Shown here: piece by piece, positions 34,282 to 41,668 of the stretch | How positions within the stretch are numbered: the first letter of the stretch is position 1 | Layout: each line of letters opens with the position of its first letter | DNA from: Treponema sp. | GTDB lineage: Bacteria > Spirochaetota > Spirochaetia > Treponematales > Treponemataceae | DNA: 48,208 nucleotides | Assembly (NCBI GenBank): GCA_024402505.1 | Contig: JAKSTP010000022.1 | Coordinates: 1 to 48,208 of the forward strand | Direction of reading: 5' to 3' | Notes under the pieces: generated by a model | The model's database searches: none | Seen by the model: the letters and a program-made list of their open reading frames with translations, nothing else | What the model was told of the DNA's origin: nothing | Made by a program: the position numbers and the translations under genes

Positions 34282-35460
34282 ATGGATAATTTTTTCTTTC
34301 ACACACCAACCAAGGTGTATTTTGGAAAAGATGAAGAACTTAAAGTAGGAAAGATCATCAAGGAGTACGGCGTAAAAAAAGTTCTTGTTCACTATGGAAG
34401 TGCCAGTGCAAAAAAATCTGGACTTTTGGATAAAGTAACTGCTGCATTAAAAGCAGAAGGGATTGACTATGTAGAACTGGGTGGCGTAAAACCAAACCCG
34501 GAACTTGGCCTTGTAAGAAAGGGAATTGAACTTTGCAAAGCTGAAGGCGTAGATTTTGTTCTTGCGGTTGGTGGAGGTTCTGTTCTTGATTCCAGCAAAG
34601 ATATTGCCAATGGAGTTGCAAATCCCGATATTGATGTCTGGGAATTCTCCATGGGAACAAAAGTTCCAGAAAAAACTCTTCCAAAGGGAGCCATTCTTAC
34701 CCTTTCTGCAGCCGGTTCTGAAATGTCAAATTCATGTGTAATCACCGATGAAAAAACCGGATCAAAACGGGGTTACGGATGTCAGGCCAACCGCATGGAT
34801 TTTGCCATCGAAAATCCTGAACTCACCTATTCAGTAAGTCCTTACCAGACAGCCTGTGGCGCCGTAGACATTGCAATGCACACTATGGAACGTTACTTCT
34901 GCCCTGGAAATGACACATACCTTACAGATTCCATTGCCGAAGCAGTTATGAAGTCTACCATCAAAGCAGGCCGTGATGCCTACAACAATCCGGACAACTA
35001 CGAAGCCCGTGCCAACATGATGTGGGCCTCTTCCCTTGCTCACAACGGACTTACCCAGTGCGGAAGATCATTCCTTCTGGCAGTTCACCAGTTTGAACAC
35101 GAAGTTTCAGGCCTTTACCCTGAAGTTGCCCACGGTGCAGGACTTGCAGCACTTTGGTGTTCCTGGGCCCGCTACGTTTATAAAGCCAATGTACCACGCT
35201 TTGTTCAATGGGCAGTAAATGTGTGGGGCGTTACAGCAGATTACGAACATCCTGAATATACTGTAGAAAAAGCCATCGACATGCAGGAAAAATACTACAA
35301 GGAACTTGGCATGCCGGTAAGCCTTAGGGAACTTAACGTAAAAGAAAGTGACCTTGAAAAACTTGCAGACATGTGCAGCCGGGGAAAAACCCGCACACTT
35401 CCTGGCTACAAGCCTTTAGGATACGAAGAGATGCTGGACATCTACAAAATGGCTTATTAA
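34282..35460 (+). CDS. Iron-dependent alcohol dehydrogenase, BDH/YqhD type
   Basis: NAD(P)H-dependent alcohol dehydrogenase/aldehyde reductase, 392 residues. The nucleotide site is GGGSVLDSSK at 97-106. The metal ligands fall at Asp196 and His200 (DIAMHTMERYF), His269 (HQFEHEVSG) and His284 (VAHGAGLA), almost the same numbering as in YqhD. Family members reduce a wide range of aldehydes, usually with NADPH. It ends the paaK-ACT operon, so it may reduce aryl-acetaldehydes made as a side product of the IorAB chemistry (inference). AAGGA precedes the ATG and a terminator follows. Confidence 0.92.
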   Translation: MDNFFFHTPTKVYFGKDEELKVGKIIKEYGVKKVLVHYGSASAKKSGLLDKVTAALKAEGIDYVELGGVKPNPELGLVRKGIELCKAEGVDFVLAVGGGSVLDSSKDIANGVANPDIDVWEFSMGTKVPEKTLPKGAILTLSAAGSEMSNSCVITDEKTGSKRGYGCQANRMDFAIENPELTYSVSPYQTACGAVDIAMHTMERYFCPGNDTYLTDSIAEAVMKSTIKAGRDAYNNPDNYEARANMMWASSLAHNGLTQCGRSFLLAVHQFEHEVSGLYPEVAHGAGLAALWCSWARYVYKANVPRFVQWAVNVWGVTADYEHPEYTVEKAIDMQEKYYKELGMPVSLRELNVKESDLEKLADMCSRGKTRTLPGYKPLGYEEMLDIYKMAY

Positions 35461-35475
35461 TTTTGAAAACTACCT

Positions 35476-35508
35476 ATAGGGTTCCGTAAAAGGAACCCTA
35501 TTCCTTTT
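35476..35508 (+). terminator. Intrinsic terminator of the paaK-ACT-adh operon
   Basis: A perfect 10-bp stem, ATAGGGTTCC (35476-35485) with its complement at 35492-35501, a 6-nt loop, then TCCTTTT. It begins 16 nt after the adh stop and separates the operon from glyA. Confidence 0.85.
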
Positions 35509-35589
35509 AACTGATATTTTCATTATAATTATGTTACTTAAGTATTAGTAAACTTACGGGCACATCCGGTGACCCTTAGGAGGAAATAA

Positions 35590-37089
35590 ATGGCTACACC
35601 ATTGGAAAATTACCTTGAATCATGCGGTGGAAAACCAAACGCCGCCATGTGTGCTTACGTTGCAAACCTGCAGAAAGTTAGTGAAGTTGGTCCTGATATT
35701 GCAGCTGACGTTGTAAACGAGCTTGAAAATCAGAGAAGTCACCTTAAACTGGTTGCTTCAGAAAACTACTGTTCACTTTCAGTTCAGGCAGCTATGGGAA
35801 ACCTTCTTACAGATAAATATGCTGAAGGATATCCTGAACACCGCTATTACGGTGGATGTGTAAACGTTGACGCTGTAGAAAACACAGCCGCACGGGAAGC
35901 AGAAAAACTTTTTGGTGCTGACTATGCTTACGTTCAGCCACACTCTGGTGCAGACACAAACCTGGTTGCTTACTGGGCAATCCTTTCAGCAAAAGTAGAA
36001 ACTCCAACTTTGGAAGAACTTGGTGTAAAATCTTTGAACGACCTTACTGCCGAACAGTTTGACGATCTTCGTAAAAAATTCGGAAATCAGAAACTGATGG
36101 GATTGGACTACTCTTGTGGTGGACACCTTACTCACGGATACAAAATGAACGTTTCTGCCCGTATGTTTGAATCACACCCATACGGAGTTAGCAAAGAAAC
36201 AGGTCTTCTTGACTACGATCAGATTGAAAAACAGGCTATGGAAGTAAAACCTCTTATCCTCCTTACAGGATATTCAGCTTACCCACGTGCCATCAACTTC
36301 CGCCGCTTCCGTGAAATTGCCGACAAATGTGGAGCAGTTCTCATGGTAGACATGGCTCACTTTGCAGGTCTTGTTGCCGGTAAAGTTTTCCAGGGTGATT
36401 ACGATCCTGTAAAATGGGCAGACGTTGTTACAACTACAACCCACAAAACTTTGCGCGGACCACGTGGTGCCATGATTCTTTGTAAAAAAGAACTGGCCGA
36501 CTACGTAAACAAAGGATGTCCAATGGTTCTTGGTGGACCTCTTCCACACGTTATGGCTGCAAAAGCAATCGCTTTCAAAGAAGCAAATACACCTGCTTAC
36601 CAGGAATATGCACAGAACGTTGTAAAAAATGCTGCAGCTCTTGCTGATGCTCTTAAAACAATCGGTCTTCCACTTCAGACTGGCGGAACAGACAACCACC
36701 TTATGCTGGTTGATGTAACAGGTTACGGTCTTACAGGGAAACAGGCTGAAGCTGCATTATTCGCCTGTGGTGTTACTGCAAACGCAAACGCCCTTCCTTA
36801 CGACAAAAACGGTGCTTGGTGGACTTCAGGTCTCCGTCTTGGAACACCTGCCCTTACAACTCTTGGCATGAACACAGACGACATGAAAGAAGTTGCTTCT
36901 ATCATCGACTTTGTTCTTAAAAACACAAAACCTGGCCTTACAAAAGAAGGCAAACCAGCAAAAGGAAAGATCGACATTTCTGACGATACAGTAAAAGCTG
37001 CTAAAGAAAGAGTAAACAAACTTCTTTCAGCCCACGTACTTTATCCAGAACTTGATCTGGACTTCCTGAAAAAAGAATTTGTTAAATAA
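35590..37089 (+). CDS. glyA: Serine hydroxymethyltransferase, long form
   Basis: PLP enzyme interconverting serine and glycine with tetrahydrofolate, a main source of one-carbon units. The 499 residues exceed the usual 415-430: there is an N-terminal extension of about 35 residues and an insertion around 134-175. This long form is known in spirochaetes and chlamydiae. The PLP lysine is Lys286 in TTTTHKTLRGPRGA; NYCSLSVQAAMGNLLTDKYAEGYPEHRYYGG is conserved. AGGAGG precedes the ATG. The leader has a TATAAT at 35524-35529 without a good -35 and a small GGGCAC/GGTGACCC hairpin just before the SD. A terminator follows. Confidence 0.96.
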   Translation: MATPLENYLESCGGKPNAAMCAYVANLQKVSEVGPDIAADVVNELENQRSHLKLVASENYCSLSVQAAMGNLLTDKYAEGYPEHRYYGGCVNVDAVENTAAREAEKLFGADYAYVQPHSGADTNLVAYWAILSAKVETPTLEELGVKSLNDLTAEQFDDLRKKFGNQKLMGLDYSCGGHLTHGYKMNVSARMFESHPYGVSKETGLLDYDQIEKQAMEVKPLILLTGYSAYPRAINFRRFREIADKCGAVLMVDMAHFAGLVAGKVFQGDYDPVKWADVVTTTTHKTLRGPRGAMILCKKELADYVNKGCPMVLGGPLPHVMAAKAIAFKEANTPAYQEYAQNVVKNAAALADALKTIGLPLQTGGTDNHLMLVDVTGYGLTGKQAEAALFACGVTANANALPYDKNGAWWTSGLRLGTPALTTLGMNTDDMKEVASIIDFVLKNTKPGLTKEGKPAKGKIDISDDTVKAAKERVNKLLSAHVLYPELDLDFLKKEFVK

Positions 37090-37115
37090 ACAGATTTGAA
37101 ATAATCTTTAAGGGG

Positions 37116-37152
37116 CGGACACTGAGCCTGTTGAAGTGTCCGTCTTTTTTTT
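37116..37152 (+). terminator. Intrinsic terminator of glyA
   Basis: An 8-bp stem, CGGACACT (37116-37123) with AGTGTCCG (37135-37142), and a T-rich tract that runs to 37152. The tract ends directly at the ATG of the next gene, leaving that gene with no visible SD. Confidence 0.8.
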
Positions 37153-38340
37153 ATGAGAAAAACTTTTTTATTACTGACAGTTTTATTATTACCGGCAATT
37201 CTCCTGTCCTGCAAAAAAAAGGATCCTGTTTCCGAAAAGGAAAAGGCACTTCACGCATCTTCACTTTCTGTTCATCAATATGCCAGGGATTCAAAAGCTT
37301 CTTTAGAAAAATCCATCCACGATTTTGTACTTTCAATGGACGAAGATGAAAAAATCGGACAGCTTTTTGTTGTAAATCTTGTGGGAAATAAAAATTTTTC
37401 TCCCGTTGAATACGATGCAAAAGGAAATCCACGGATTGCAGGGGGATATCTTTTCTTTTCATATAATCTTTCTGATTCAATCCAGGAGGTAAAAGATTTT
37501 ACAGACAACATTAAAGACTGGTGCCTTTCCCGCAATTTCATCCCACCTTATCTTACTATTGATCAGGAAGGCGGATGGGTCCAGAGGCTGAAAAATCTTT
37601 CACCAAAACTTCCTTCTGCCGAAAAAGTTGCCCAGGAAAACTCTATAGAAGAAGCCCTTGCCCTTTACACAGAGCAGGCTGCTTTTATGAAAAAAATGGG
37701 CTTTCACATGAATCTGGCTCCCGTTGTAGAAATCTGCACCGATAAAAATGCCGATTTTCTTATGGAACGAAGTTTTGGCAATGCAGAACAGACTGAACTT
37801 TACAGCCGCACTGCAGTCTTTGCTTACGAAAACAACGGCATTTCCACTGTAATAAAACATTTTCCGGGAAACACAAATACCGACCCTCATACAGGACTTC
37901 CTGAAATTACACTTTCCATGGAAGAACTGAAGGAATCTCTTGAACCATTTTACAGCGTTCTTGCATGGAATCCGGACGCTGTTCTTATGAGTCATGCCAG
38001 AACCACCTGCCTGGATGGAGACGTACCAGCCTGTCTTTCAAAAAAATGGGTCACTGACACTCTTCGAAAGGAACACAATTACCAGGGACTTATTTTTTCT
38101 GATGATATTTACATGGGTGCCCTTGCCCAAAACGGTTATCCTCCTGAAAAAGCAGTAATTATGGCTCTTGAAGCAGGCATTGATATTATTATGATCAGTG
38201 AAAAAAAATTTGGAAAACTTGCTGATGTGATTTCTGAACAATGCAAAAACAGCAGAACCTTTGAAGAAGAAATCAACTCAAAAGTAGAAAGAATCCTTAT
38301 GTGGAAATATAAAAAAGGCATCTGGCAGGCAGGTAGATAA
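37153..38340 (+). CDS. GH3 beta-N-acetylhexosaminidase-like lipoprotein
   Basis: Exported glycosidase related to NagZ, likely to cut N-acetylglucosaminides in peptidoglycan fragments or chitin-like material. The signal peptide ends in the lipobox LLSC (Cys20), so it is a lipoprotein. The catalytic domain has QEGGWVQRL, KHFPG at 235-239, the Asp244-His246 dyad in DPHTGLPE (NagZ proteins have a comparable Asp-His pair on this loop), and the nucleophile-type Asp317 in FSDDIYMGAL. The exported, lipid-anchored location differs from the cytoplasmic NagZ of enterobacteria. The ATG follows a terminator T-tract with no SD. The stop overlaps the next start by one base. Confidence 0.85.
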   Translation: MRKTFLLLTVLLLPAILLSCKKKDPVSEKEKALHASSLSVHQYARDSKASLEKSIHDFVLSMDEDEKIGQLFVVNLVGNKNFSPVEYDAKGNPRIAGGYLFFSYNLSDSIQEVKDFTDNIKDWCLSRNFIPPYLTIDQEGGWVQRLKNLSPKLPSAEKVAQENSIEEALALYTEQAAFMKKMGFHMNLAPVVEICTDKNADFLMERSFGNAEQTELYSRTAVFAYENNGISTVIKHFPGNTNTDPHTGLPEITLSMEELKESLEPFYSVLAWNPDAVLMSHARTTCLDGDVPACLSKKWVTDTLRKEHNYQGLIFSDDIYMGALAQNGYPPEKAVIMALEAGIDIIMISEKKFGKLADVISEQCKNSRTFEEEINSKVERILMWKYKKGIWQAGR

Positions 38341-39170
38341 TGGCAAAAAAAGACAAGCTTATTGGTGAAGCCGCCTTTGAAAAATACTATTCAGAGATTT
38401 TCAAGGAACGCTGGGAAAAACTGAAGGAAGCCTTCAAAAAGGAAAACGATTACATCACCTTCCAGAAAACTCCTTCTACAAAACCCTATTATCTTGATTC
38501 TGCCAGTGTTACTGCCGCGTCCATGCTGCCATTAAAAGGTGCCTCTGACATTCTTGATTTATGTGCTGCTCCAGGTGGAAAAACTTTGATTCTGGCATCC
38601 CGCATGGAAGAAGATGCCCGTCTTTCGGCCAATGAAAGATCACCTGAAAGAAAACACCGCCTTTCTACCGTGGTGCAGGAATCTCTTCCAGAAGACATCT
38701 CCAGCCGCATTCTTACCTCCTGTTCCGACGGTGCTACCTGGTGCAAAAGACAGACTGAATGTTTTGACGCCATTCTTCTTGATGCCCCCTGCTCTTCTGA
38801 ACGCCACGTAATTGCCGATCCAAAATACCTTAATGTGTGGACAGAAAACCGGGTAAAAACAGTTGCCAGCGAACAGTGGGCTCTTCTTTCCTGTGCATTC
38901 CGTCTTCTTCGCCCTGAAGGATATCTTCTTTACTCCACCTGCGCCCTTTGTCCAAAAGAAAATGATGAAATGATCGACCGGCTTCTTAAAAAATTTCCAG
39001 GCCAGGTGATTATCGAAGAACCAAAAGCAGATGAAAAAGTAAAAGAATTTACCAATCTTTTGGATTTTCCTGCAGCAGAAAAAACTGAACACGGTTATCA
39101 TATTCTTCCAGATGCAAGTGACGGCGCAGGACCTATTTATTTCTGTCTGATTAAAAAAACTGTGGTATAA
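38340..39170 (+). CDS. RsmB/NSUN-type RNA m5C methyltransferase
   Basis: SAM-dependent cytosine-5 RNA methyltransferase of the RsmB/NOP2/NSUN family, 276 residues. The SAM-binding motif is DLCAAPGGKT at 73-82. The two catalytic cysteines are Cys151 in LDAPCSSE (motif IV) and Cys201 in YSTCAL (motif VI). It lacks the N-terminal NusB-like domain of RsmB and the PUA tail of RsmF, so it resembles the short NSUN4-type form; the RNA target is unknown. It starts with a one-base overlap (TAATG) with the GH3 gene. Its stop codon lies inside the -10 box proposed for deoD. Confidence 0.88.
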   Translation: MAKKDKLIGEAAFEKYYSEIFKERWEKLKEAFKKENDYITFQKTPSTKPYYLDSASVTAASMLPLKGASDILDLCAAPGGKTLILASRMEEDARLSANERSPERKHRLSTVVQESLPEDISSRILTSCSDGATWCKRQTECFDAILLDAPCSSERHVIADPKYLNVWTENRVKTVASEQWALLSCAFRLLRPEGYLLYSTCALCPKENDEMIDRLLKKFPGQVIIEEPKADEKVKEFTNLLDFPAAEKTEHGYHILPDASDGAGPIYFCLIKKTVV

Positions 39171-39171
39171 T
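39163..39171 (+). promoter_or_regulatory. Extended -10 promoter for leaderless deoD
   Basis: TGGTATAAT at 39163-39171 is a perfect extended -10. The ATG of deoD begins 7 nt after its last base, exactly where transcription should start, and no SD precedes the ATG. The -35 region is weak, as is common with extended -10 promoters. Confidence 0.6.
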
Positions 39172-39177
39172 ACTCTT

Positions 39178-39882
39178 ATGAGTACACATATTAACGCTCC
39201 AGAAGGAGCAATTGCAGATACAATCCTGCTTCCAGGTGACCCGCTCAGGGCTAAATTTATTGCAGAAAATTTTCTTGAAAACGCAGTATGCTACAACGAA
39301 GTTCGAGGCATGCTGGGTTATACAGGAACCTATAAAGGTAAACGCATCTCTGTTCAGGGAACCGGAATGGGCCAGCCTTCTCTTTCCATTTATGTTCACG
39401 AACTTTTTGCTGATTACGGCGTAAAAAATGCCATCCGCATTGGAACATGTGGTTCAGTTAGTGAAAACGTTCCTGTAAAAAGCATAATCATTGCAAATGC
39501 AGCCTGTTCAGACTCCTGCCTTTTGAACCAGCGATTCGGAAACCTGCACTTTGCTCCAACTTCCGATTTTACCCTTCTGGATAAAGCCTGGCATAAATCA
39601 CAGGAACTTGGTCTCAACGCCATTGTAGCACCTGTTGCATCCAGCGACCGTTTCTATGATGACAACAATAACTGGAAACTCTGGAAAAAGTATGGAGTTG
39701 CAGGCATTGAAATGGAAGCAGCCGAACTTTTTACACTGGCTCACGAGTTTGACCGAAAAGCTCTGGCTATTCTTACAGTTAGCGATAACATTGCCACAGG
39801 TGAAGCAACTACTGCCGAAGAACGACAGACAACTTTTACTGGCATGATGAAACTGGCACTGGAAACTGCTCTGGAACTGTAA
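39178..39882 (+). CDS. deoD: Purine nucleoside phosphorylase, DeoD type
   Basis: Splits purine nucleosides with phosphate to base and (deoxy)ribose-1-phosphate for salvage. The 234-residue protein shows the hexameric DeoD set: HINAPEGAIADTILLPGDPLRAKFIAE at the start, RIGTCGS phosphate loop, GIEMEAAELF ribose/purine site and the catalytic Asp in TVSDN. The start is fixed by alignment with the family, which begins at this point. There is no SD, and an extended -10 lies 7 nt upstream, so it is probably translated from a leaderless transcript, though read-through from the upstream gene is also possible. Confidence 0.96.
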   Translation: MSTHINAPEGAIADTILLPGDPLRAKFIAENFLENAVCYNEVRGMLGYTGTYKGKRISVQGTGMGQPSLSIYVHELFADYGVKNAIRIGTCGSVSENVPVKSIIIANAACSDSCLLNQRFGNLHFAPTSDFTLLDKAWHKSQELGLNAIVAPVASSDRFYDDNNNWKLWKKYGVAGIEMEAAELFTLAHEFDRKALAILTVSDNIATGEATTAEERQTTFTGMMKLALETALEL

Positions 39883-39957
39883 CTAGTATTACATCAGTTT
39901 TTTATATATAATAGAAGAACTTATTATTTTGATAATAAAAACAGGAGTTTTTAATAT

Positions 39958-40869
39958 ATGAAACCAACTTTAGTTGTACTTGCAGCAGGAATGGGAAGCC
40001 GATACGGTGGAGTTAAACAGATTGACGCTGTTGGCCTTCACGGAGAATGTCTTCTGGATTTTGCCTGTTATGATGCACGAAAAGCAGGCTACGGAAAAGT
40101 AGTATTCATTATCCGAAAAGATATTGAAAAAGATTTCCGTGAAAGACTTTTTGACCGTGTTGCAGCAAATTTCAATGCAGAATATGTTTTCCAGAACCGG
40201 GACTCTCTCCTTACTCCAGACCAGGTTGCCGCTTCAAAAGACCGTGCAAAACCTTGGGGTACAACACATGCTATTCTCTGTGCAAAAGATGCAGTAAAAG
40301 AACCTTTTGCCGTTATCAATGCCGATGACTATTACGGAAGACAGGCTTTCCAGACTCTTGGAAATTACCTTTCATCAATTCCGGCTGATTCAACAGAACA
40401 TGCCATGGTTGGTTACATTCTTGGAAACACAATGAGCCGCAGCGGATCAGTTTCCCGGGGAGTTTGTACCGTTACAGGTGACAATAAACTTGAAGCCATC
40501 AACGAAAACCTTAAAATTTACTACGAAGGCGATAAAATCATTTCTGAATGGCCTGACAAAAAAGTTGAACTTACAGGAAAAGAATGGGTAAGCATGAACC
40601 TCTTTGGTTTCAGTCCAAAAGCCTTTGAAGATTTCCAGGTTTCATGGGACAACTTCATTGCAGAAAATGCCGGTCATCCTAAAGCAGAATGTCTTTTGCC
40701 AAACAATGCCAGCGAAATCATTCAGAAAGGACACGGTATTATTAAATTCTTCAATTCCACTGAAACATGGTTTGGCATGACTTATCCTGAAGACCGTGAA
40801 ATTGTAAAAGCAGAAATTGCAAAGAAGATTAAGGAAGGTTATTATCCTGAATCTTTGTGGGACAAATAG
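39958..40869 (+). CDS. Nucleotidyltransferase-fold protein
   Basis: Predicted nucleotidyl transferase for a sugar phosphate or similar substrate, 303 residues. The N-terminus LVVLAAGMGSRYGGVKQIDAVG (8-18 core LAAGMGSRYGG) is the nucleotide-binding loop of the NDP-sugar pyrophosphorylase fold, and VINADDYYGRQAF supplies the metal-binding Asp. The rest does not match GlmU, RfbA or GalU closely, so the substrate cannot be named; no pathway genes lie beside it. GGAG lies 10 nt before the ATG. The CorC-like gene starts 7 nt after its stop. Confidence 0.85.
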   Translation: MKPTLVVLAAGMGSRYGGVKQIDAVGLHGECLLDFACYDARKAGYGKVVFIIRKDIEKDFRERLFDRVAANFNAEYVFQNRDSLLTPDQVAASKDRAKPWGTTHAILCAKDAVKEPFAVINADDYYGRQAFQTLGNYLSSIPADSTEHAMVGYILGNTMSRSGSVSRGVCTVTGDNKLEAINENLKIYYEGDKIISEWPDKKVELTGKEWVSMNLFGFSPKAFEDFQVSWDNFIAENAGHPKAECLLPNNASEIIQKGHGIIKFFNSTETWFGMTYPEDREIVKAEIAKKIKEGYYPESLWDK

Positions 40870-40876
40870 GAAAAAT

Positions 40877-41668
40877 ATGTTTTTCAAAAAGAACAAGAAA
40901 AAAGAAAACGTTTCGGAGGCAGACAGTCTCCAACAGGAAATACTCAACGAAGAAAAGCAGGACATGATCCAGGGAGTTGAAGATCTTTCCATCACTGCCG
41001 TAAAGGAAGTTATGGTTCCCCGCATCGATGTTGAATTCATCAATGTGGATCTTTCTCAGGAAGAACTTATCGAAAAAATCCTTTCTTTCGGTCATTCCCG
41101 CTTCCCTGTTTATTCAGAATCCATCGACAATGTTATCGGTGTTCTTTATGTAAAAGATCTTATTAAGGCTCTTTCAAAAAAACAGGATATCGATTTAAAA
41201 TCAATTATAAGAAAGGCTTACTTTGTTCCGGAGTCAAAACGAATTGATTCCCTTCTCCGTGAATTCAAGCGCCATCACCTTCATATTGCCATCGCCATTG
41301 ATGAATACGGTGGAATTGCCGGTATTATCACAATGGAAGACATTATTGAAGAAATTGTTGGTGATATTCAGGACGAATTCGACAAAGAAACTGCCGAAAT
41401 TCTTACAGTTGGTGAAAACATGTGGCTTTGTGATGCCCGTGCCGACCTTGACGATCTGAACGAAACCCTTGAAGCCAGTTTCCCTAACGAGGATTTTGAT
41501 TCACTTGGGGGATTTGTATTCGATCTTTTTGGAAAAGTGCCGGTAAAATATGAAAAAACCAGCTGGAACAACTTCGATTTTATTGTTCAGGACATGGAAG
41601 GTCACCGAATCAACCAGATTAAAGTAATCAAAAAGGAAAATGAAAATCCCGATGAAAAAGATCAGTAA
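40877..41668 (+). CDS. CorC/HlyC-like CBS-domain protein
   Basis: Soluble protein of 263 residues with a pair of CBS domains (about residues 40-165; VKEVMVPRIDVEFI starts the first, HHLHIAIAIDEYGGIAGIITMEDIIEEIVGDI ends the second) and a C-terminal CorC_HlyC domain (about 175-255). It lacks the DUF21 membrane part of CorB, so it belongs with CorC/YbeX, tied in other bacteria to magnesium/cobalt efflux and ribosome-related phenotypes. The start is the ATG at 40877 with AGG before it; an upstream frame to 40817 lies inside the preceding gene. It overlaps the TPR gene start by 29 nt. Confidence 0.88.
   Translation: MFFKKNKKKENVSEADSLQQEILNEEKQDMIQGVEDLSITAVKEVMVPRIDVEFINVDLSQEELIEKILSFGHSRFPVYSESIDNVIGVLYVKDLIKALSKKQDIDLKSIIRKAYFVPESKRIDSLLREFKRHHLHIAIAIDEYGGIAGIITMEDIIEEIVGDIQDEFDKETAEILTVGENMWLCDARADLDDLNETLEASFPNEDFDSLGGFVFDLFGKVPVKYEKTSWNNFDFIVQDMEGHRINQIKVIKKENENPDEKDQ

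Noticed and set aside
35509..35589. Glycine riboswitch before glyA
   Set aside because: Only about 80 nt between terminator and start codon, with no conserved glycine-aptamer pattern; a tandem aptamer would not fit.
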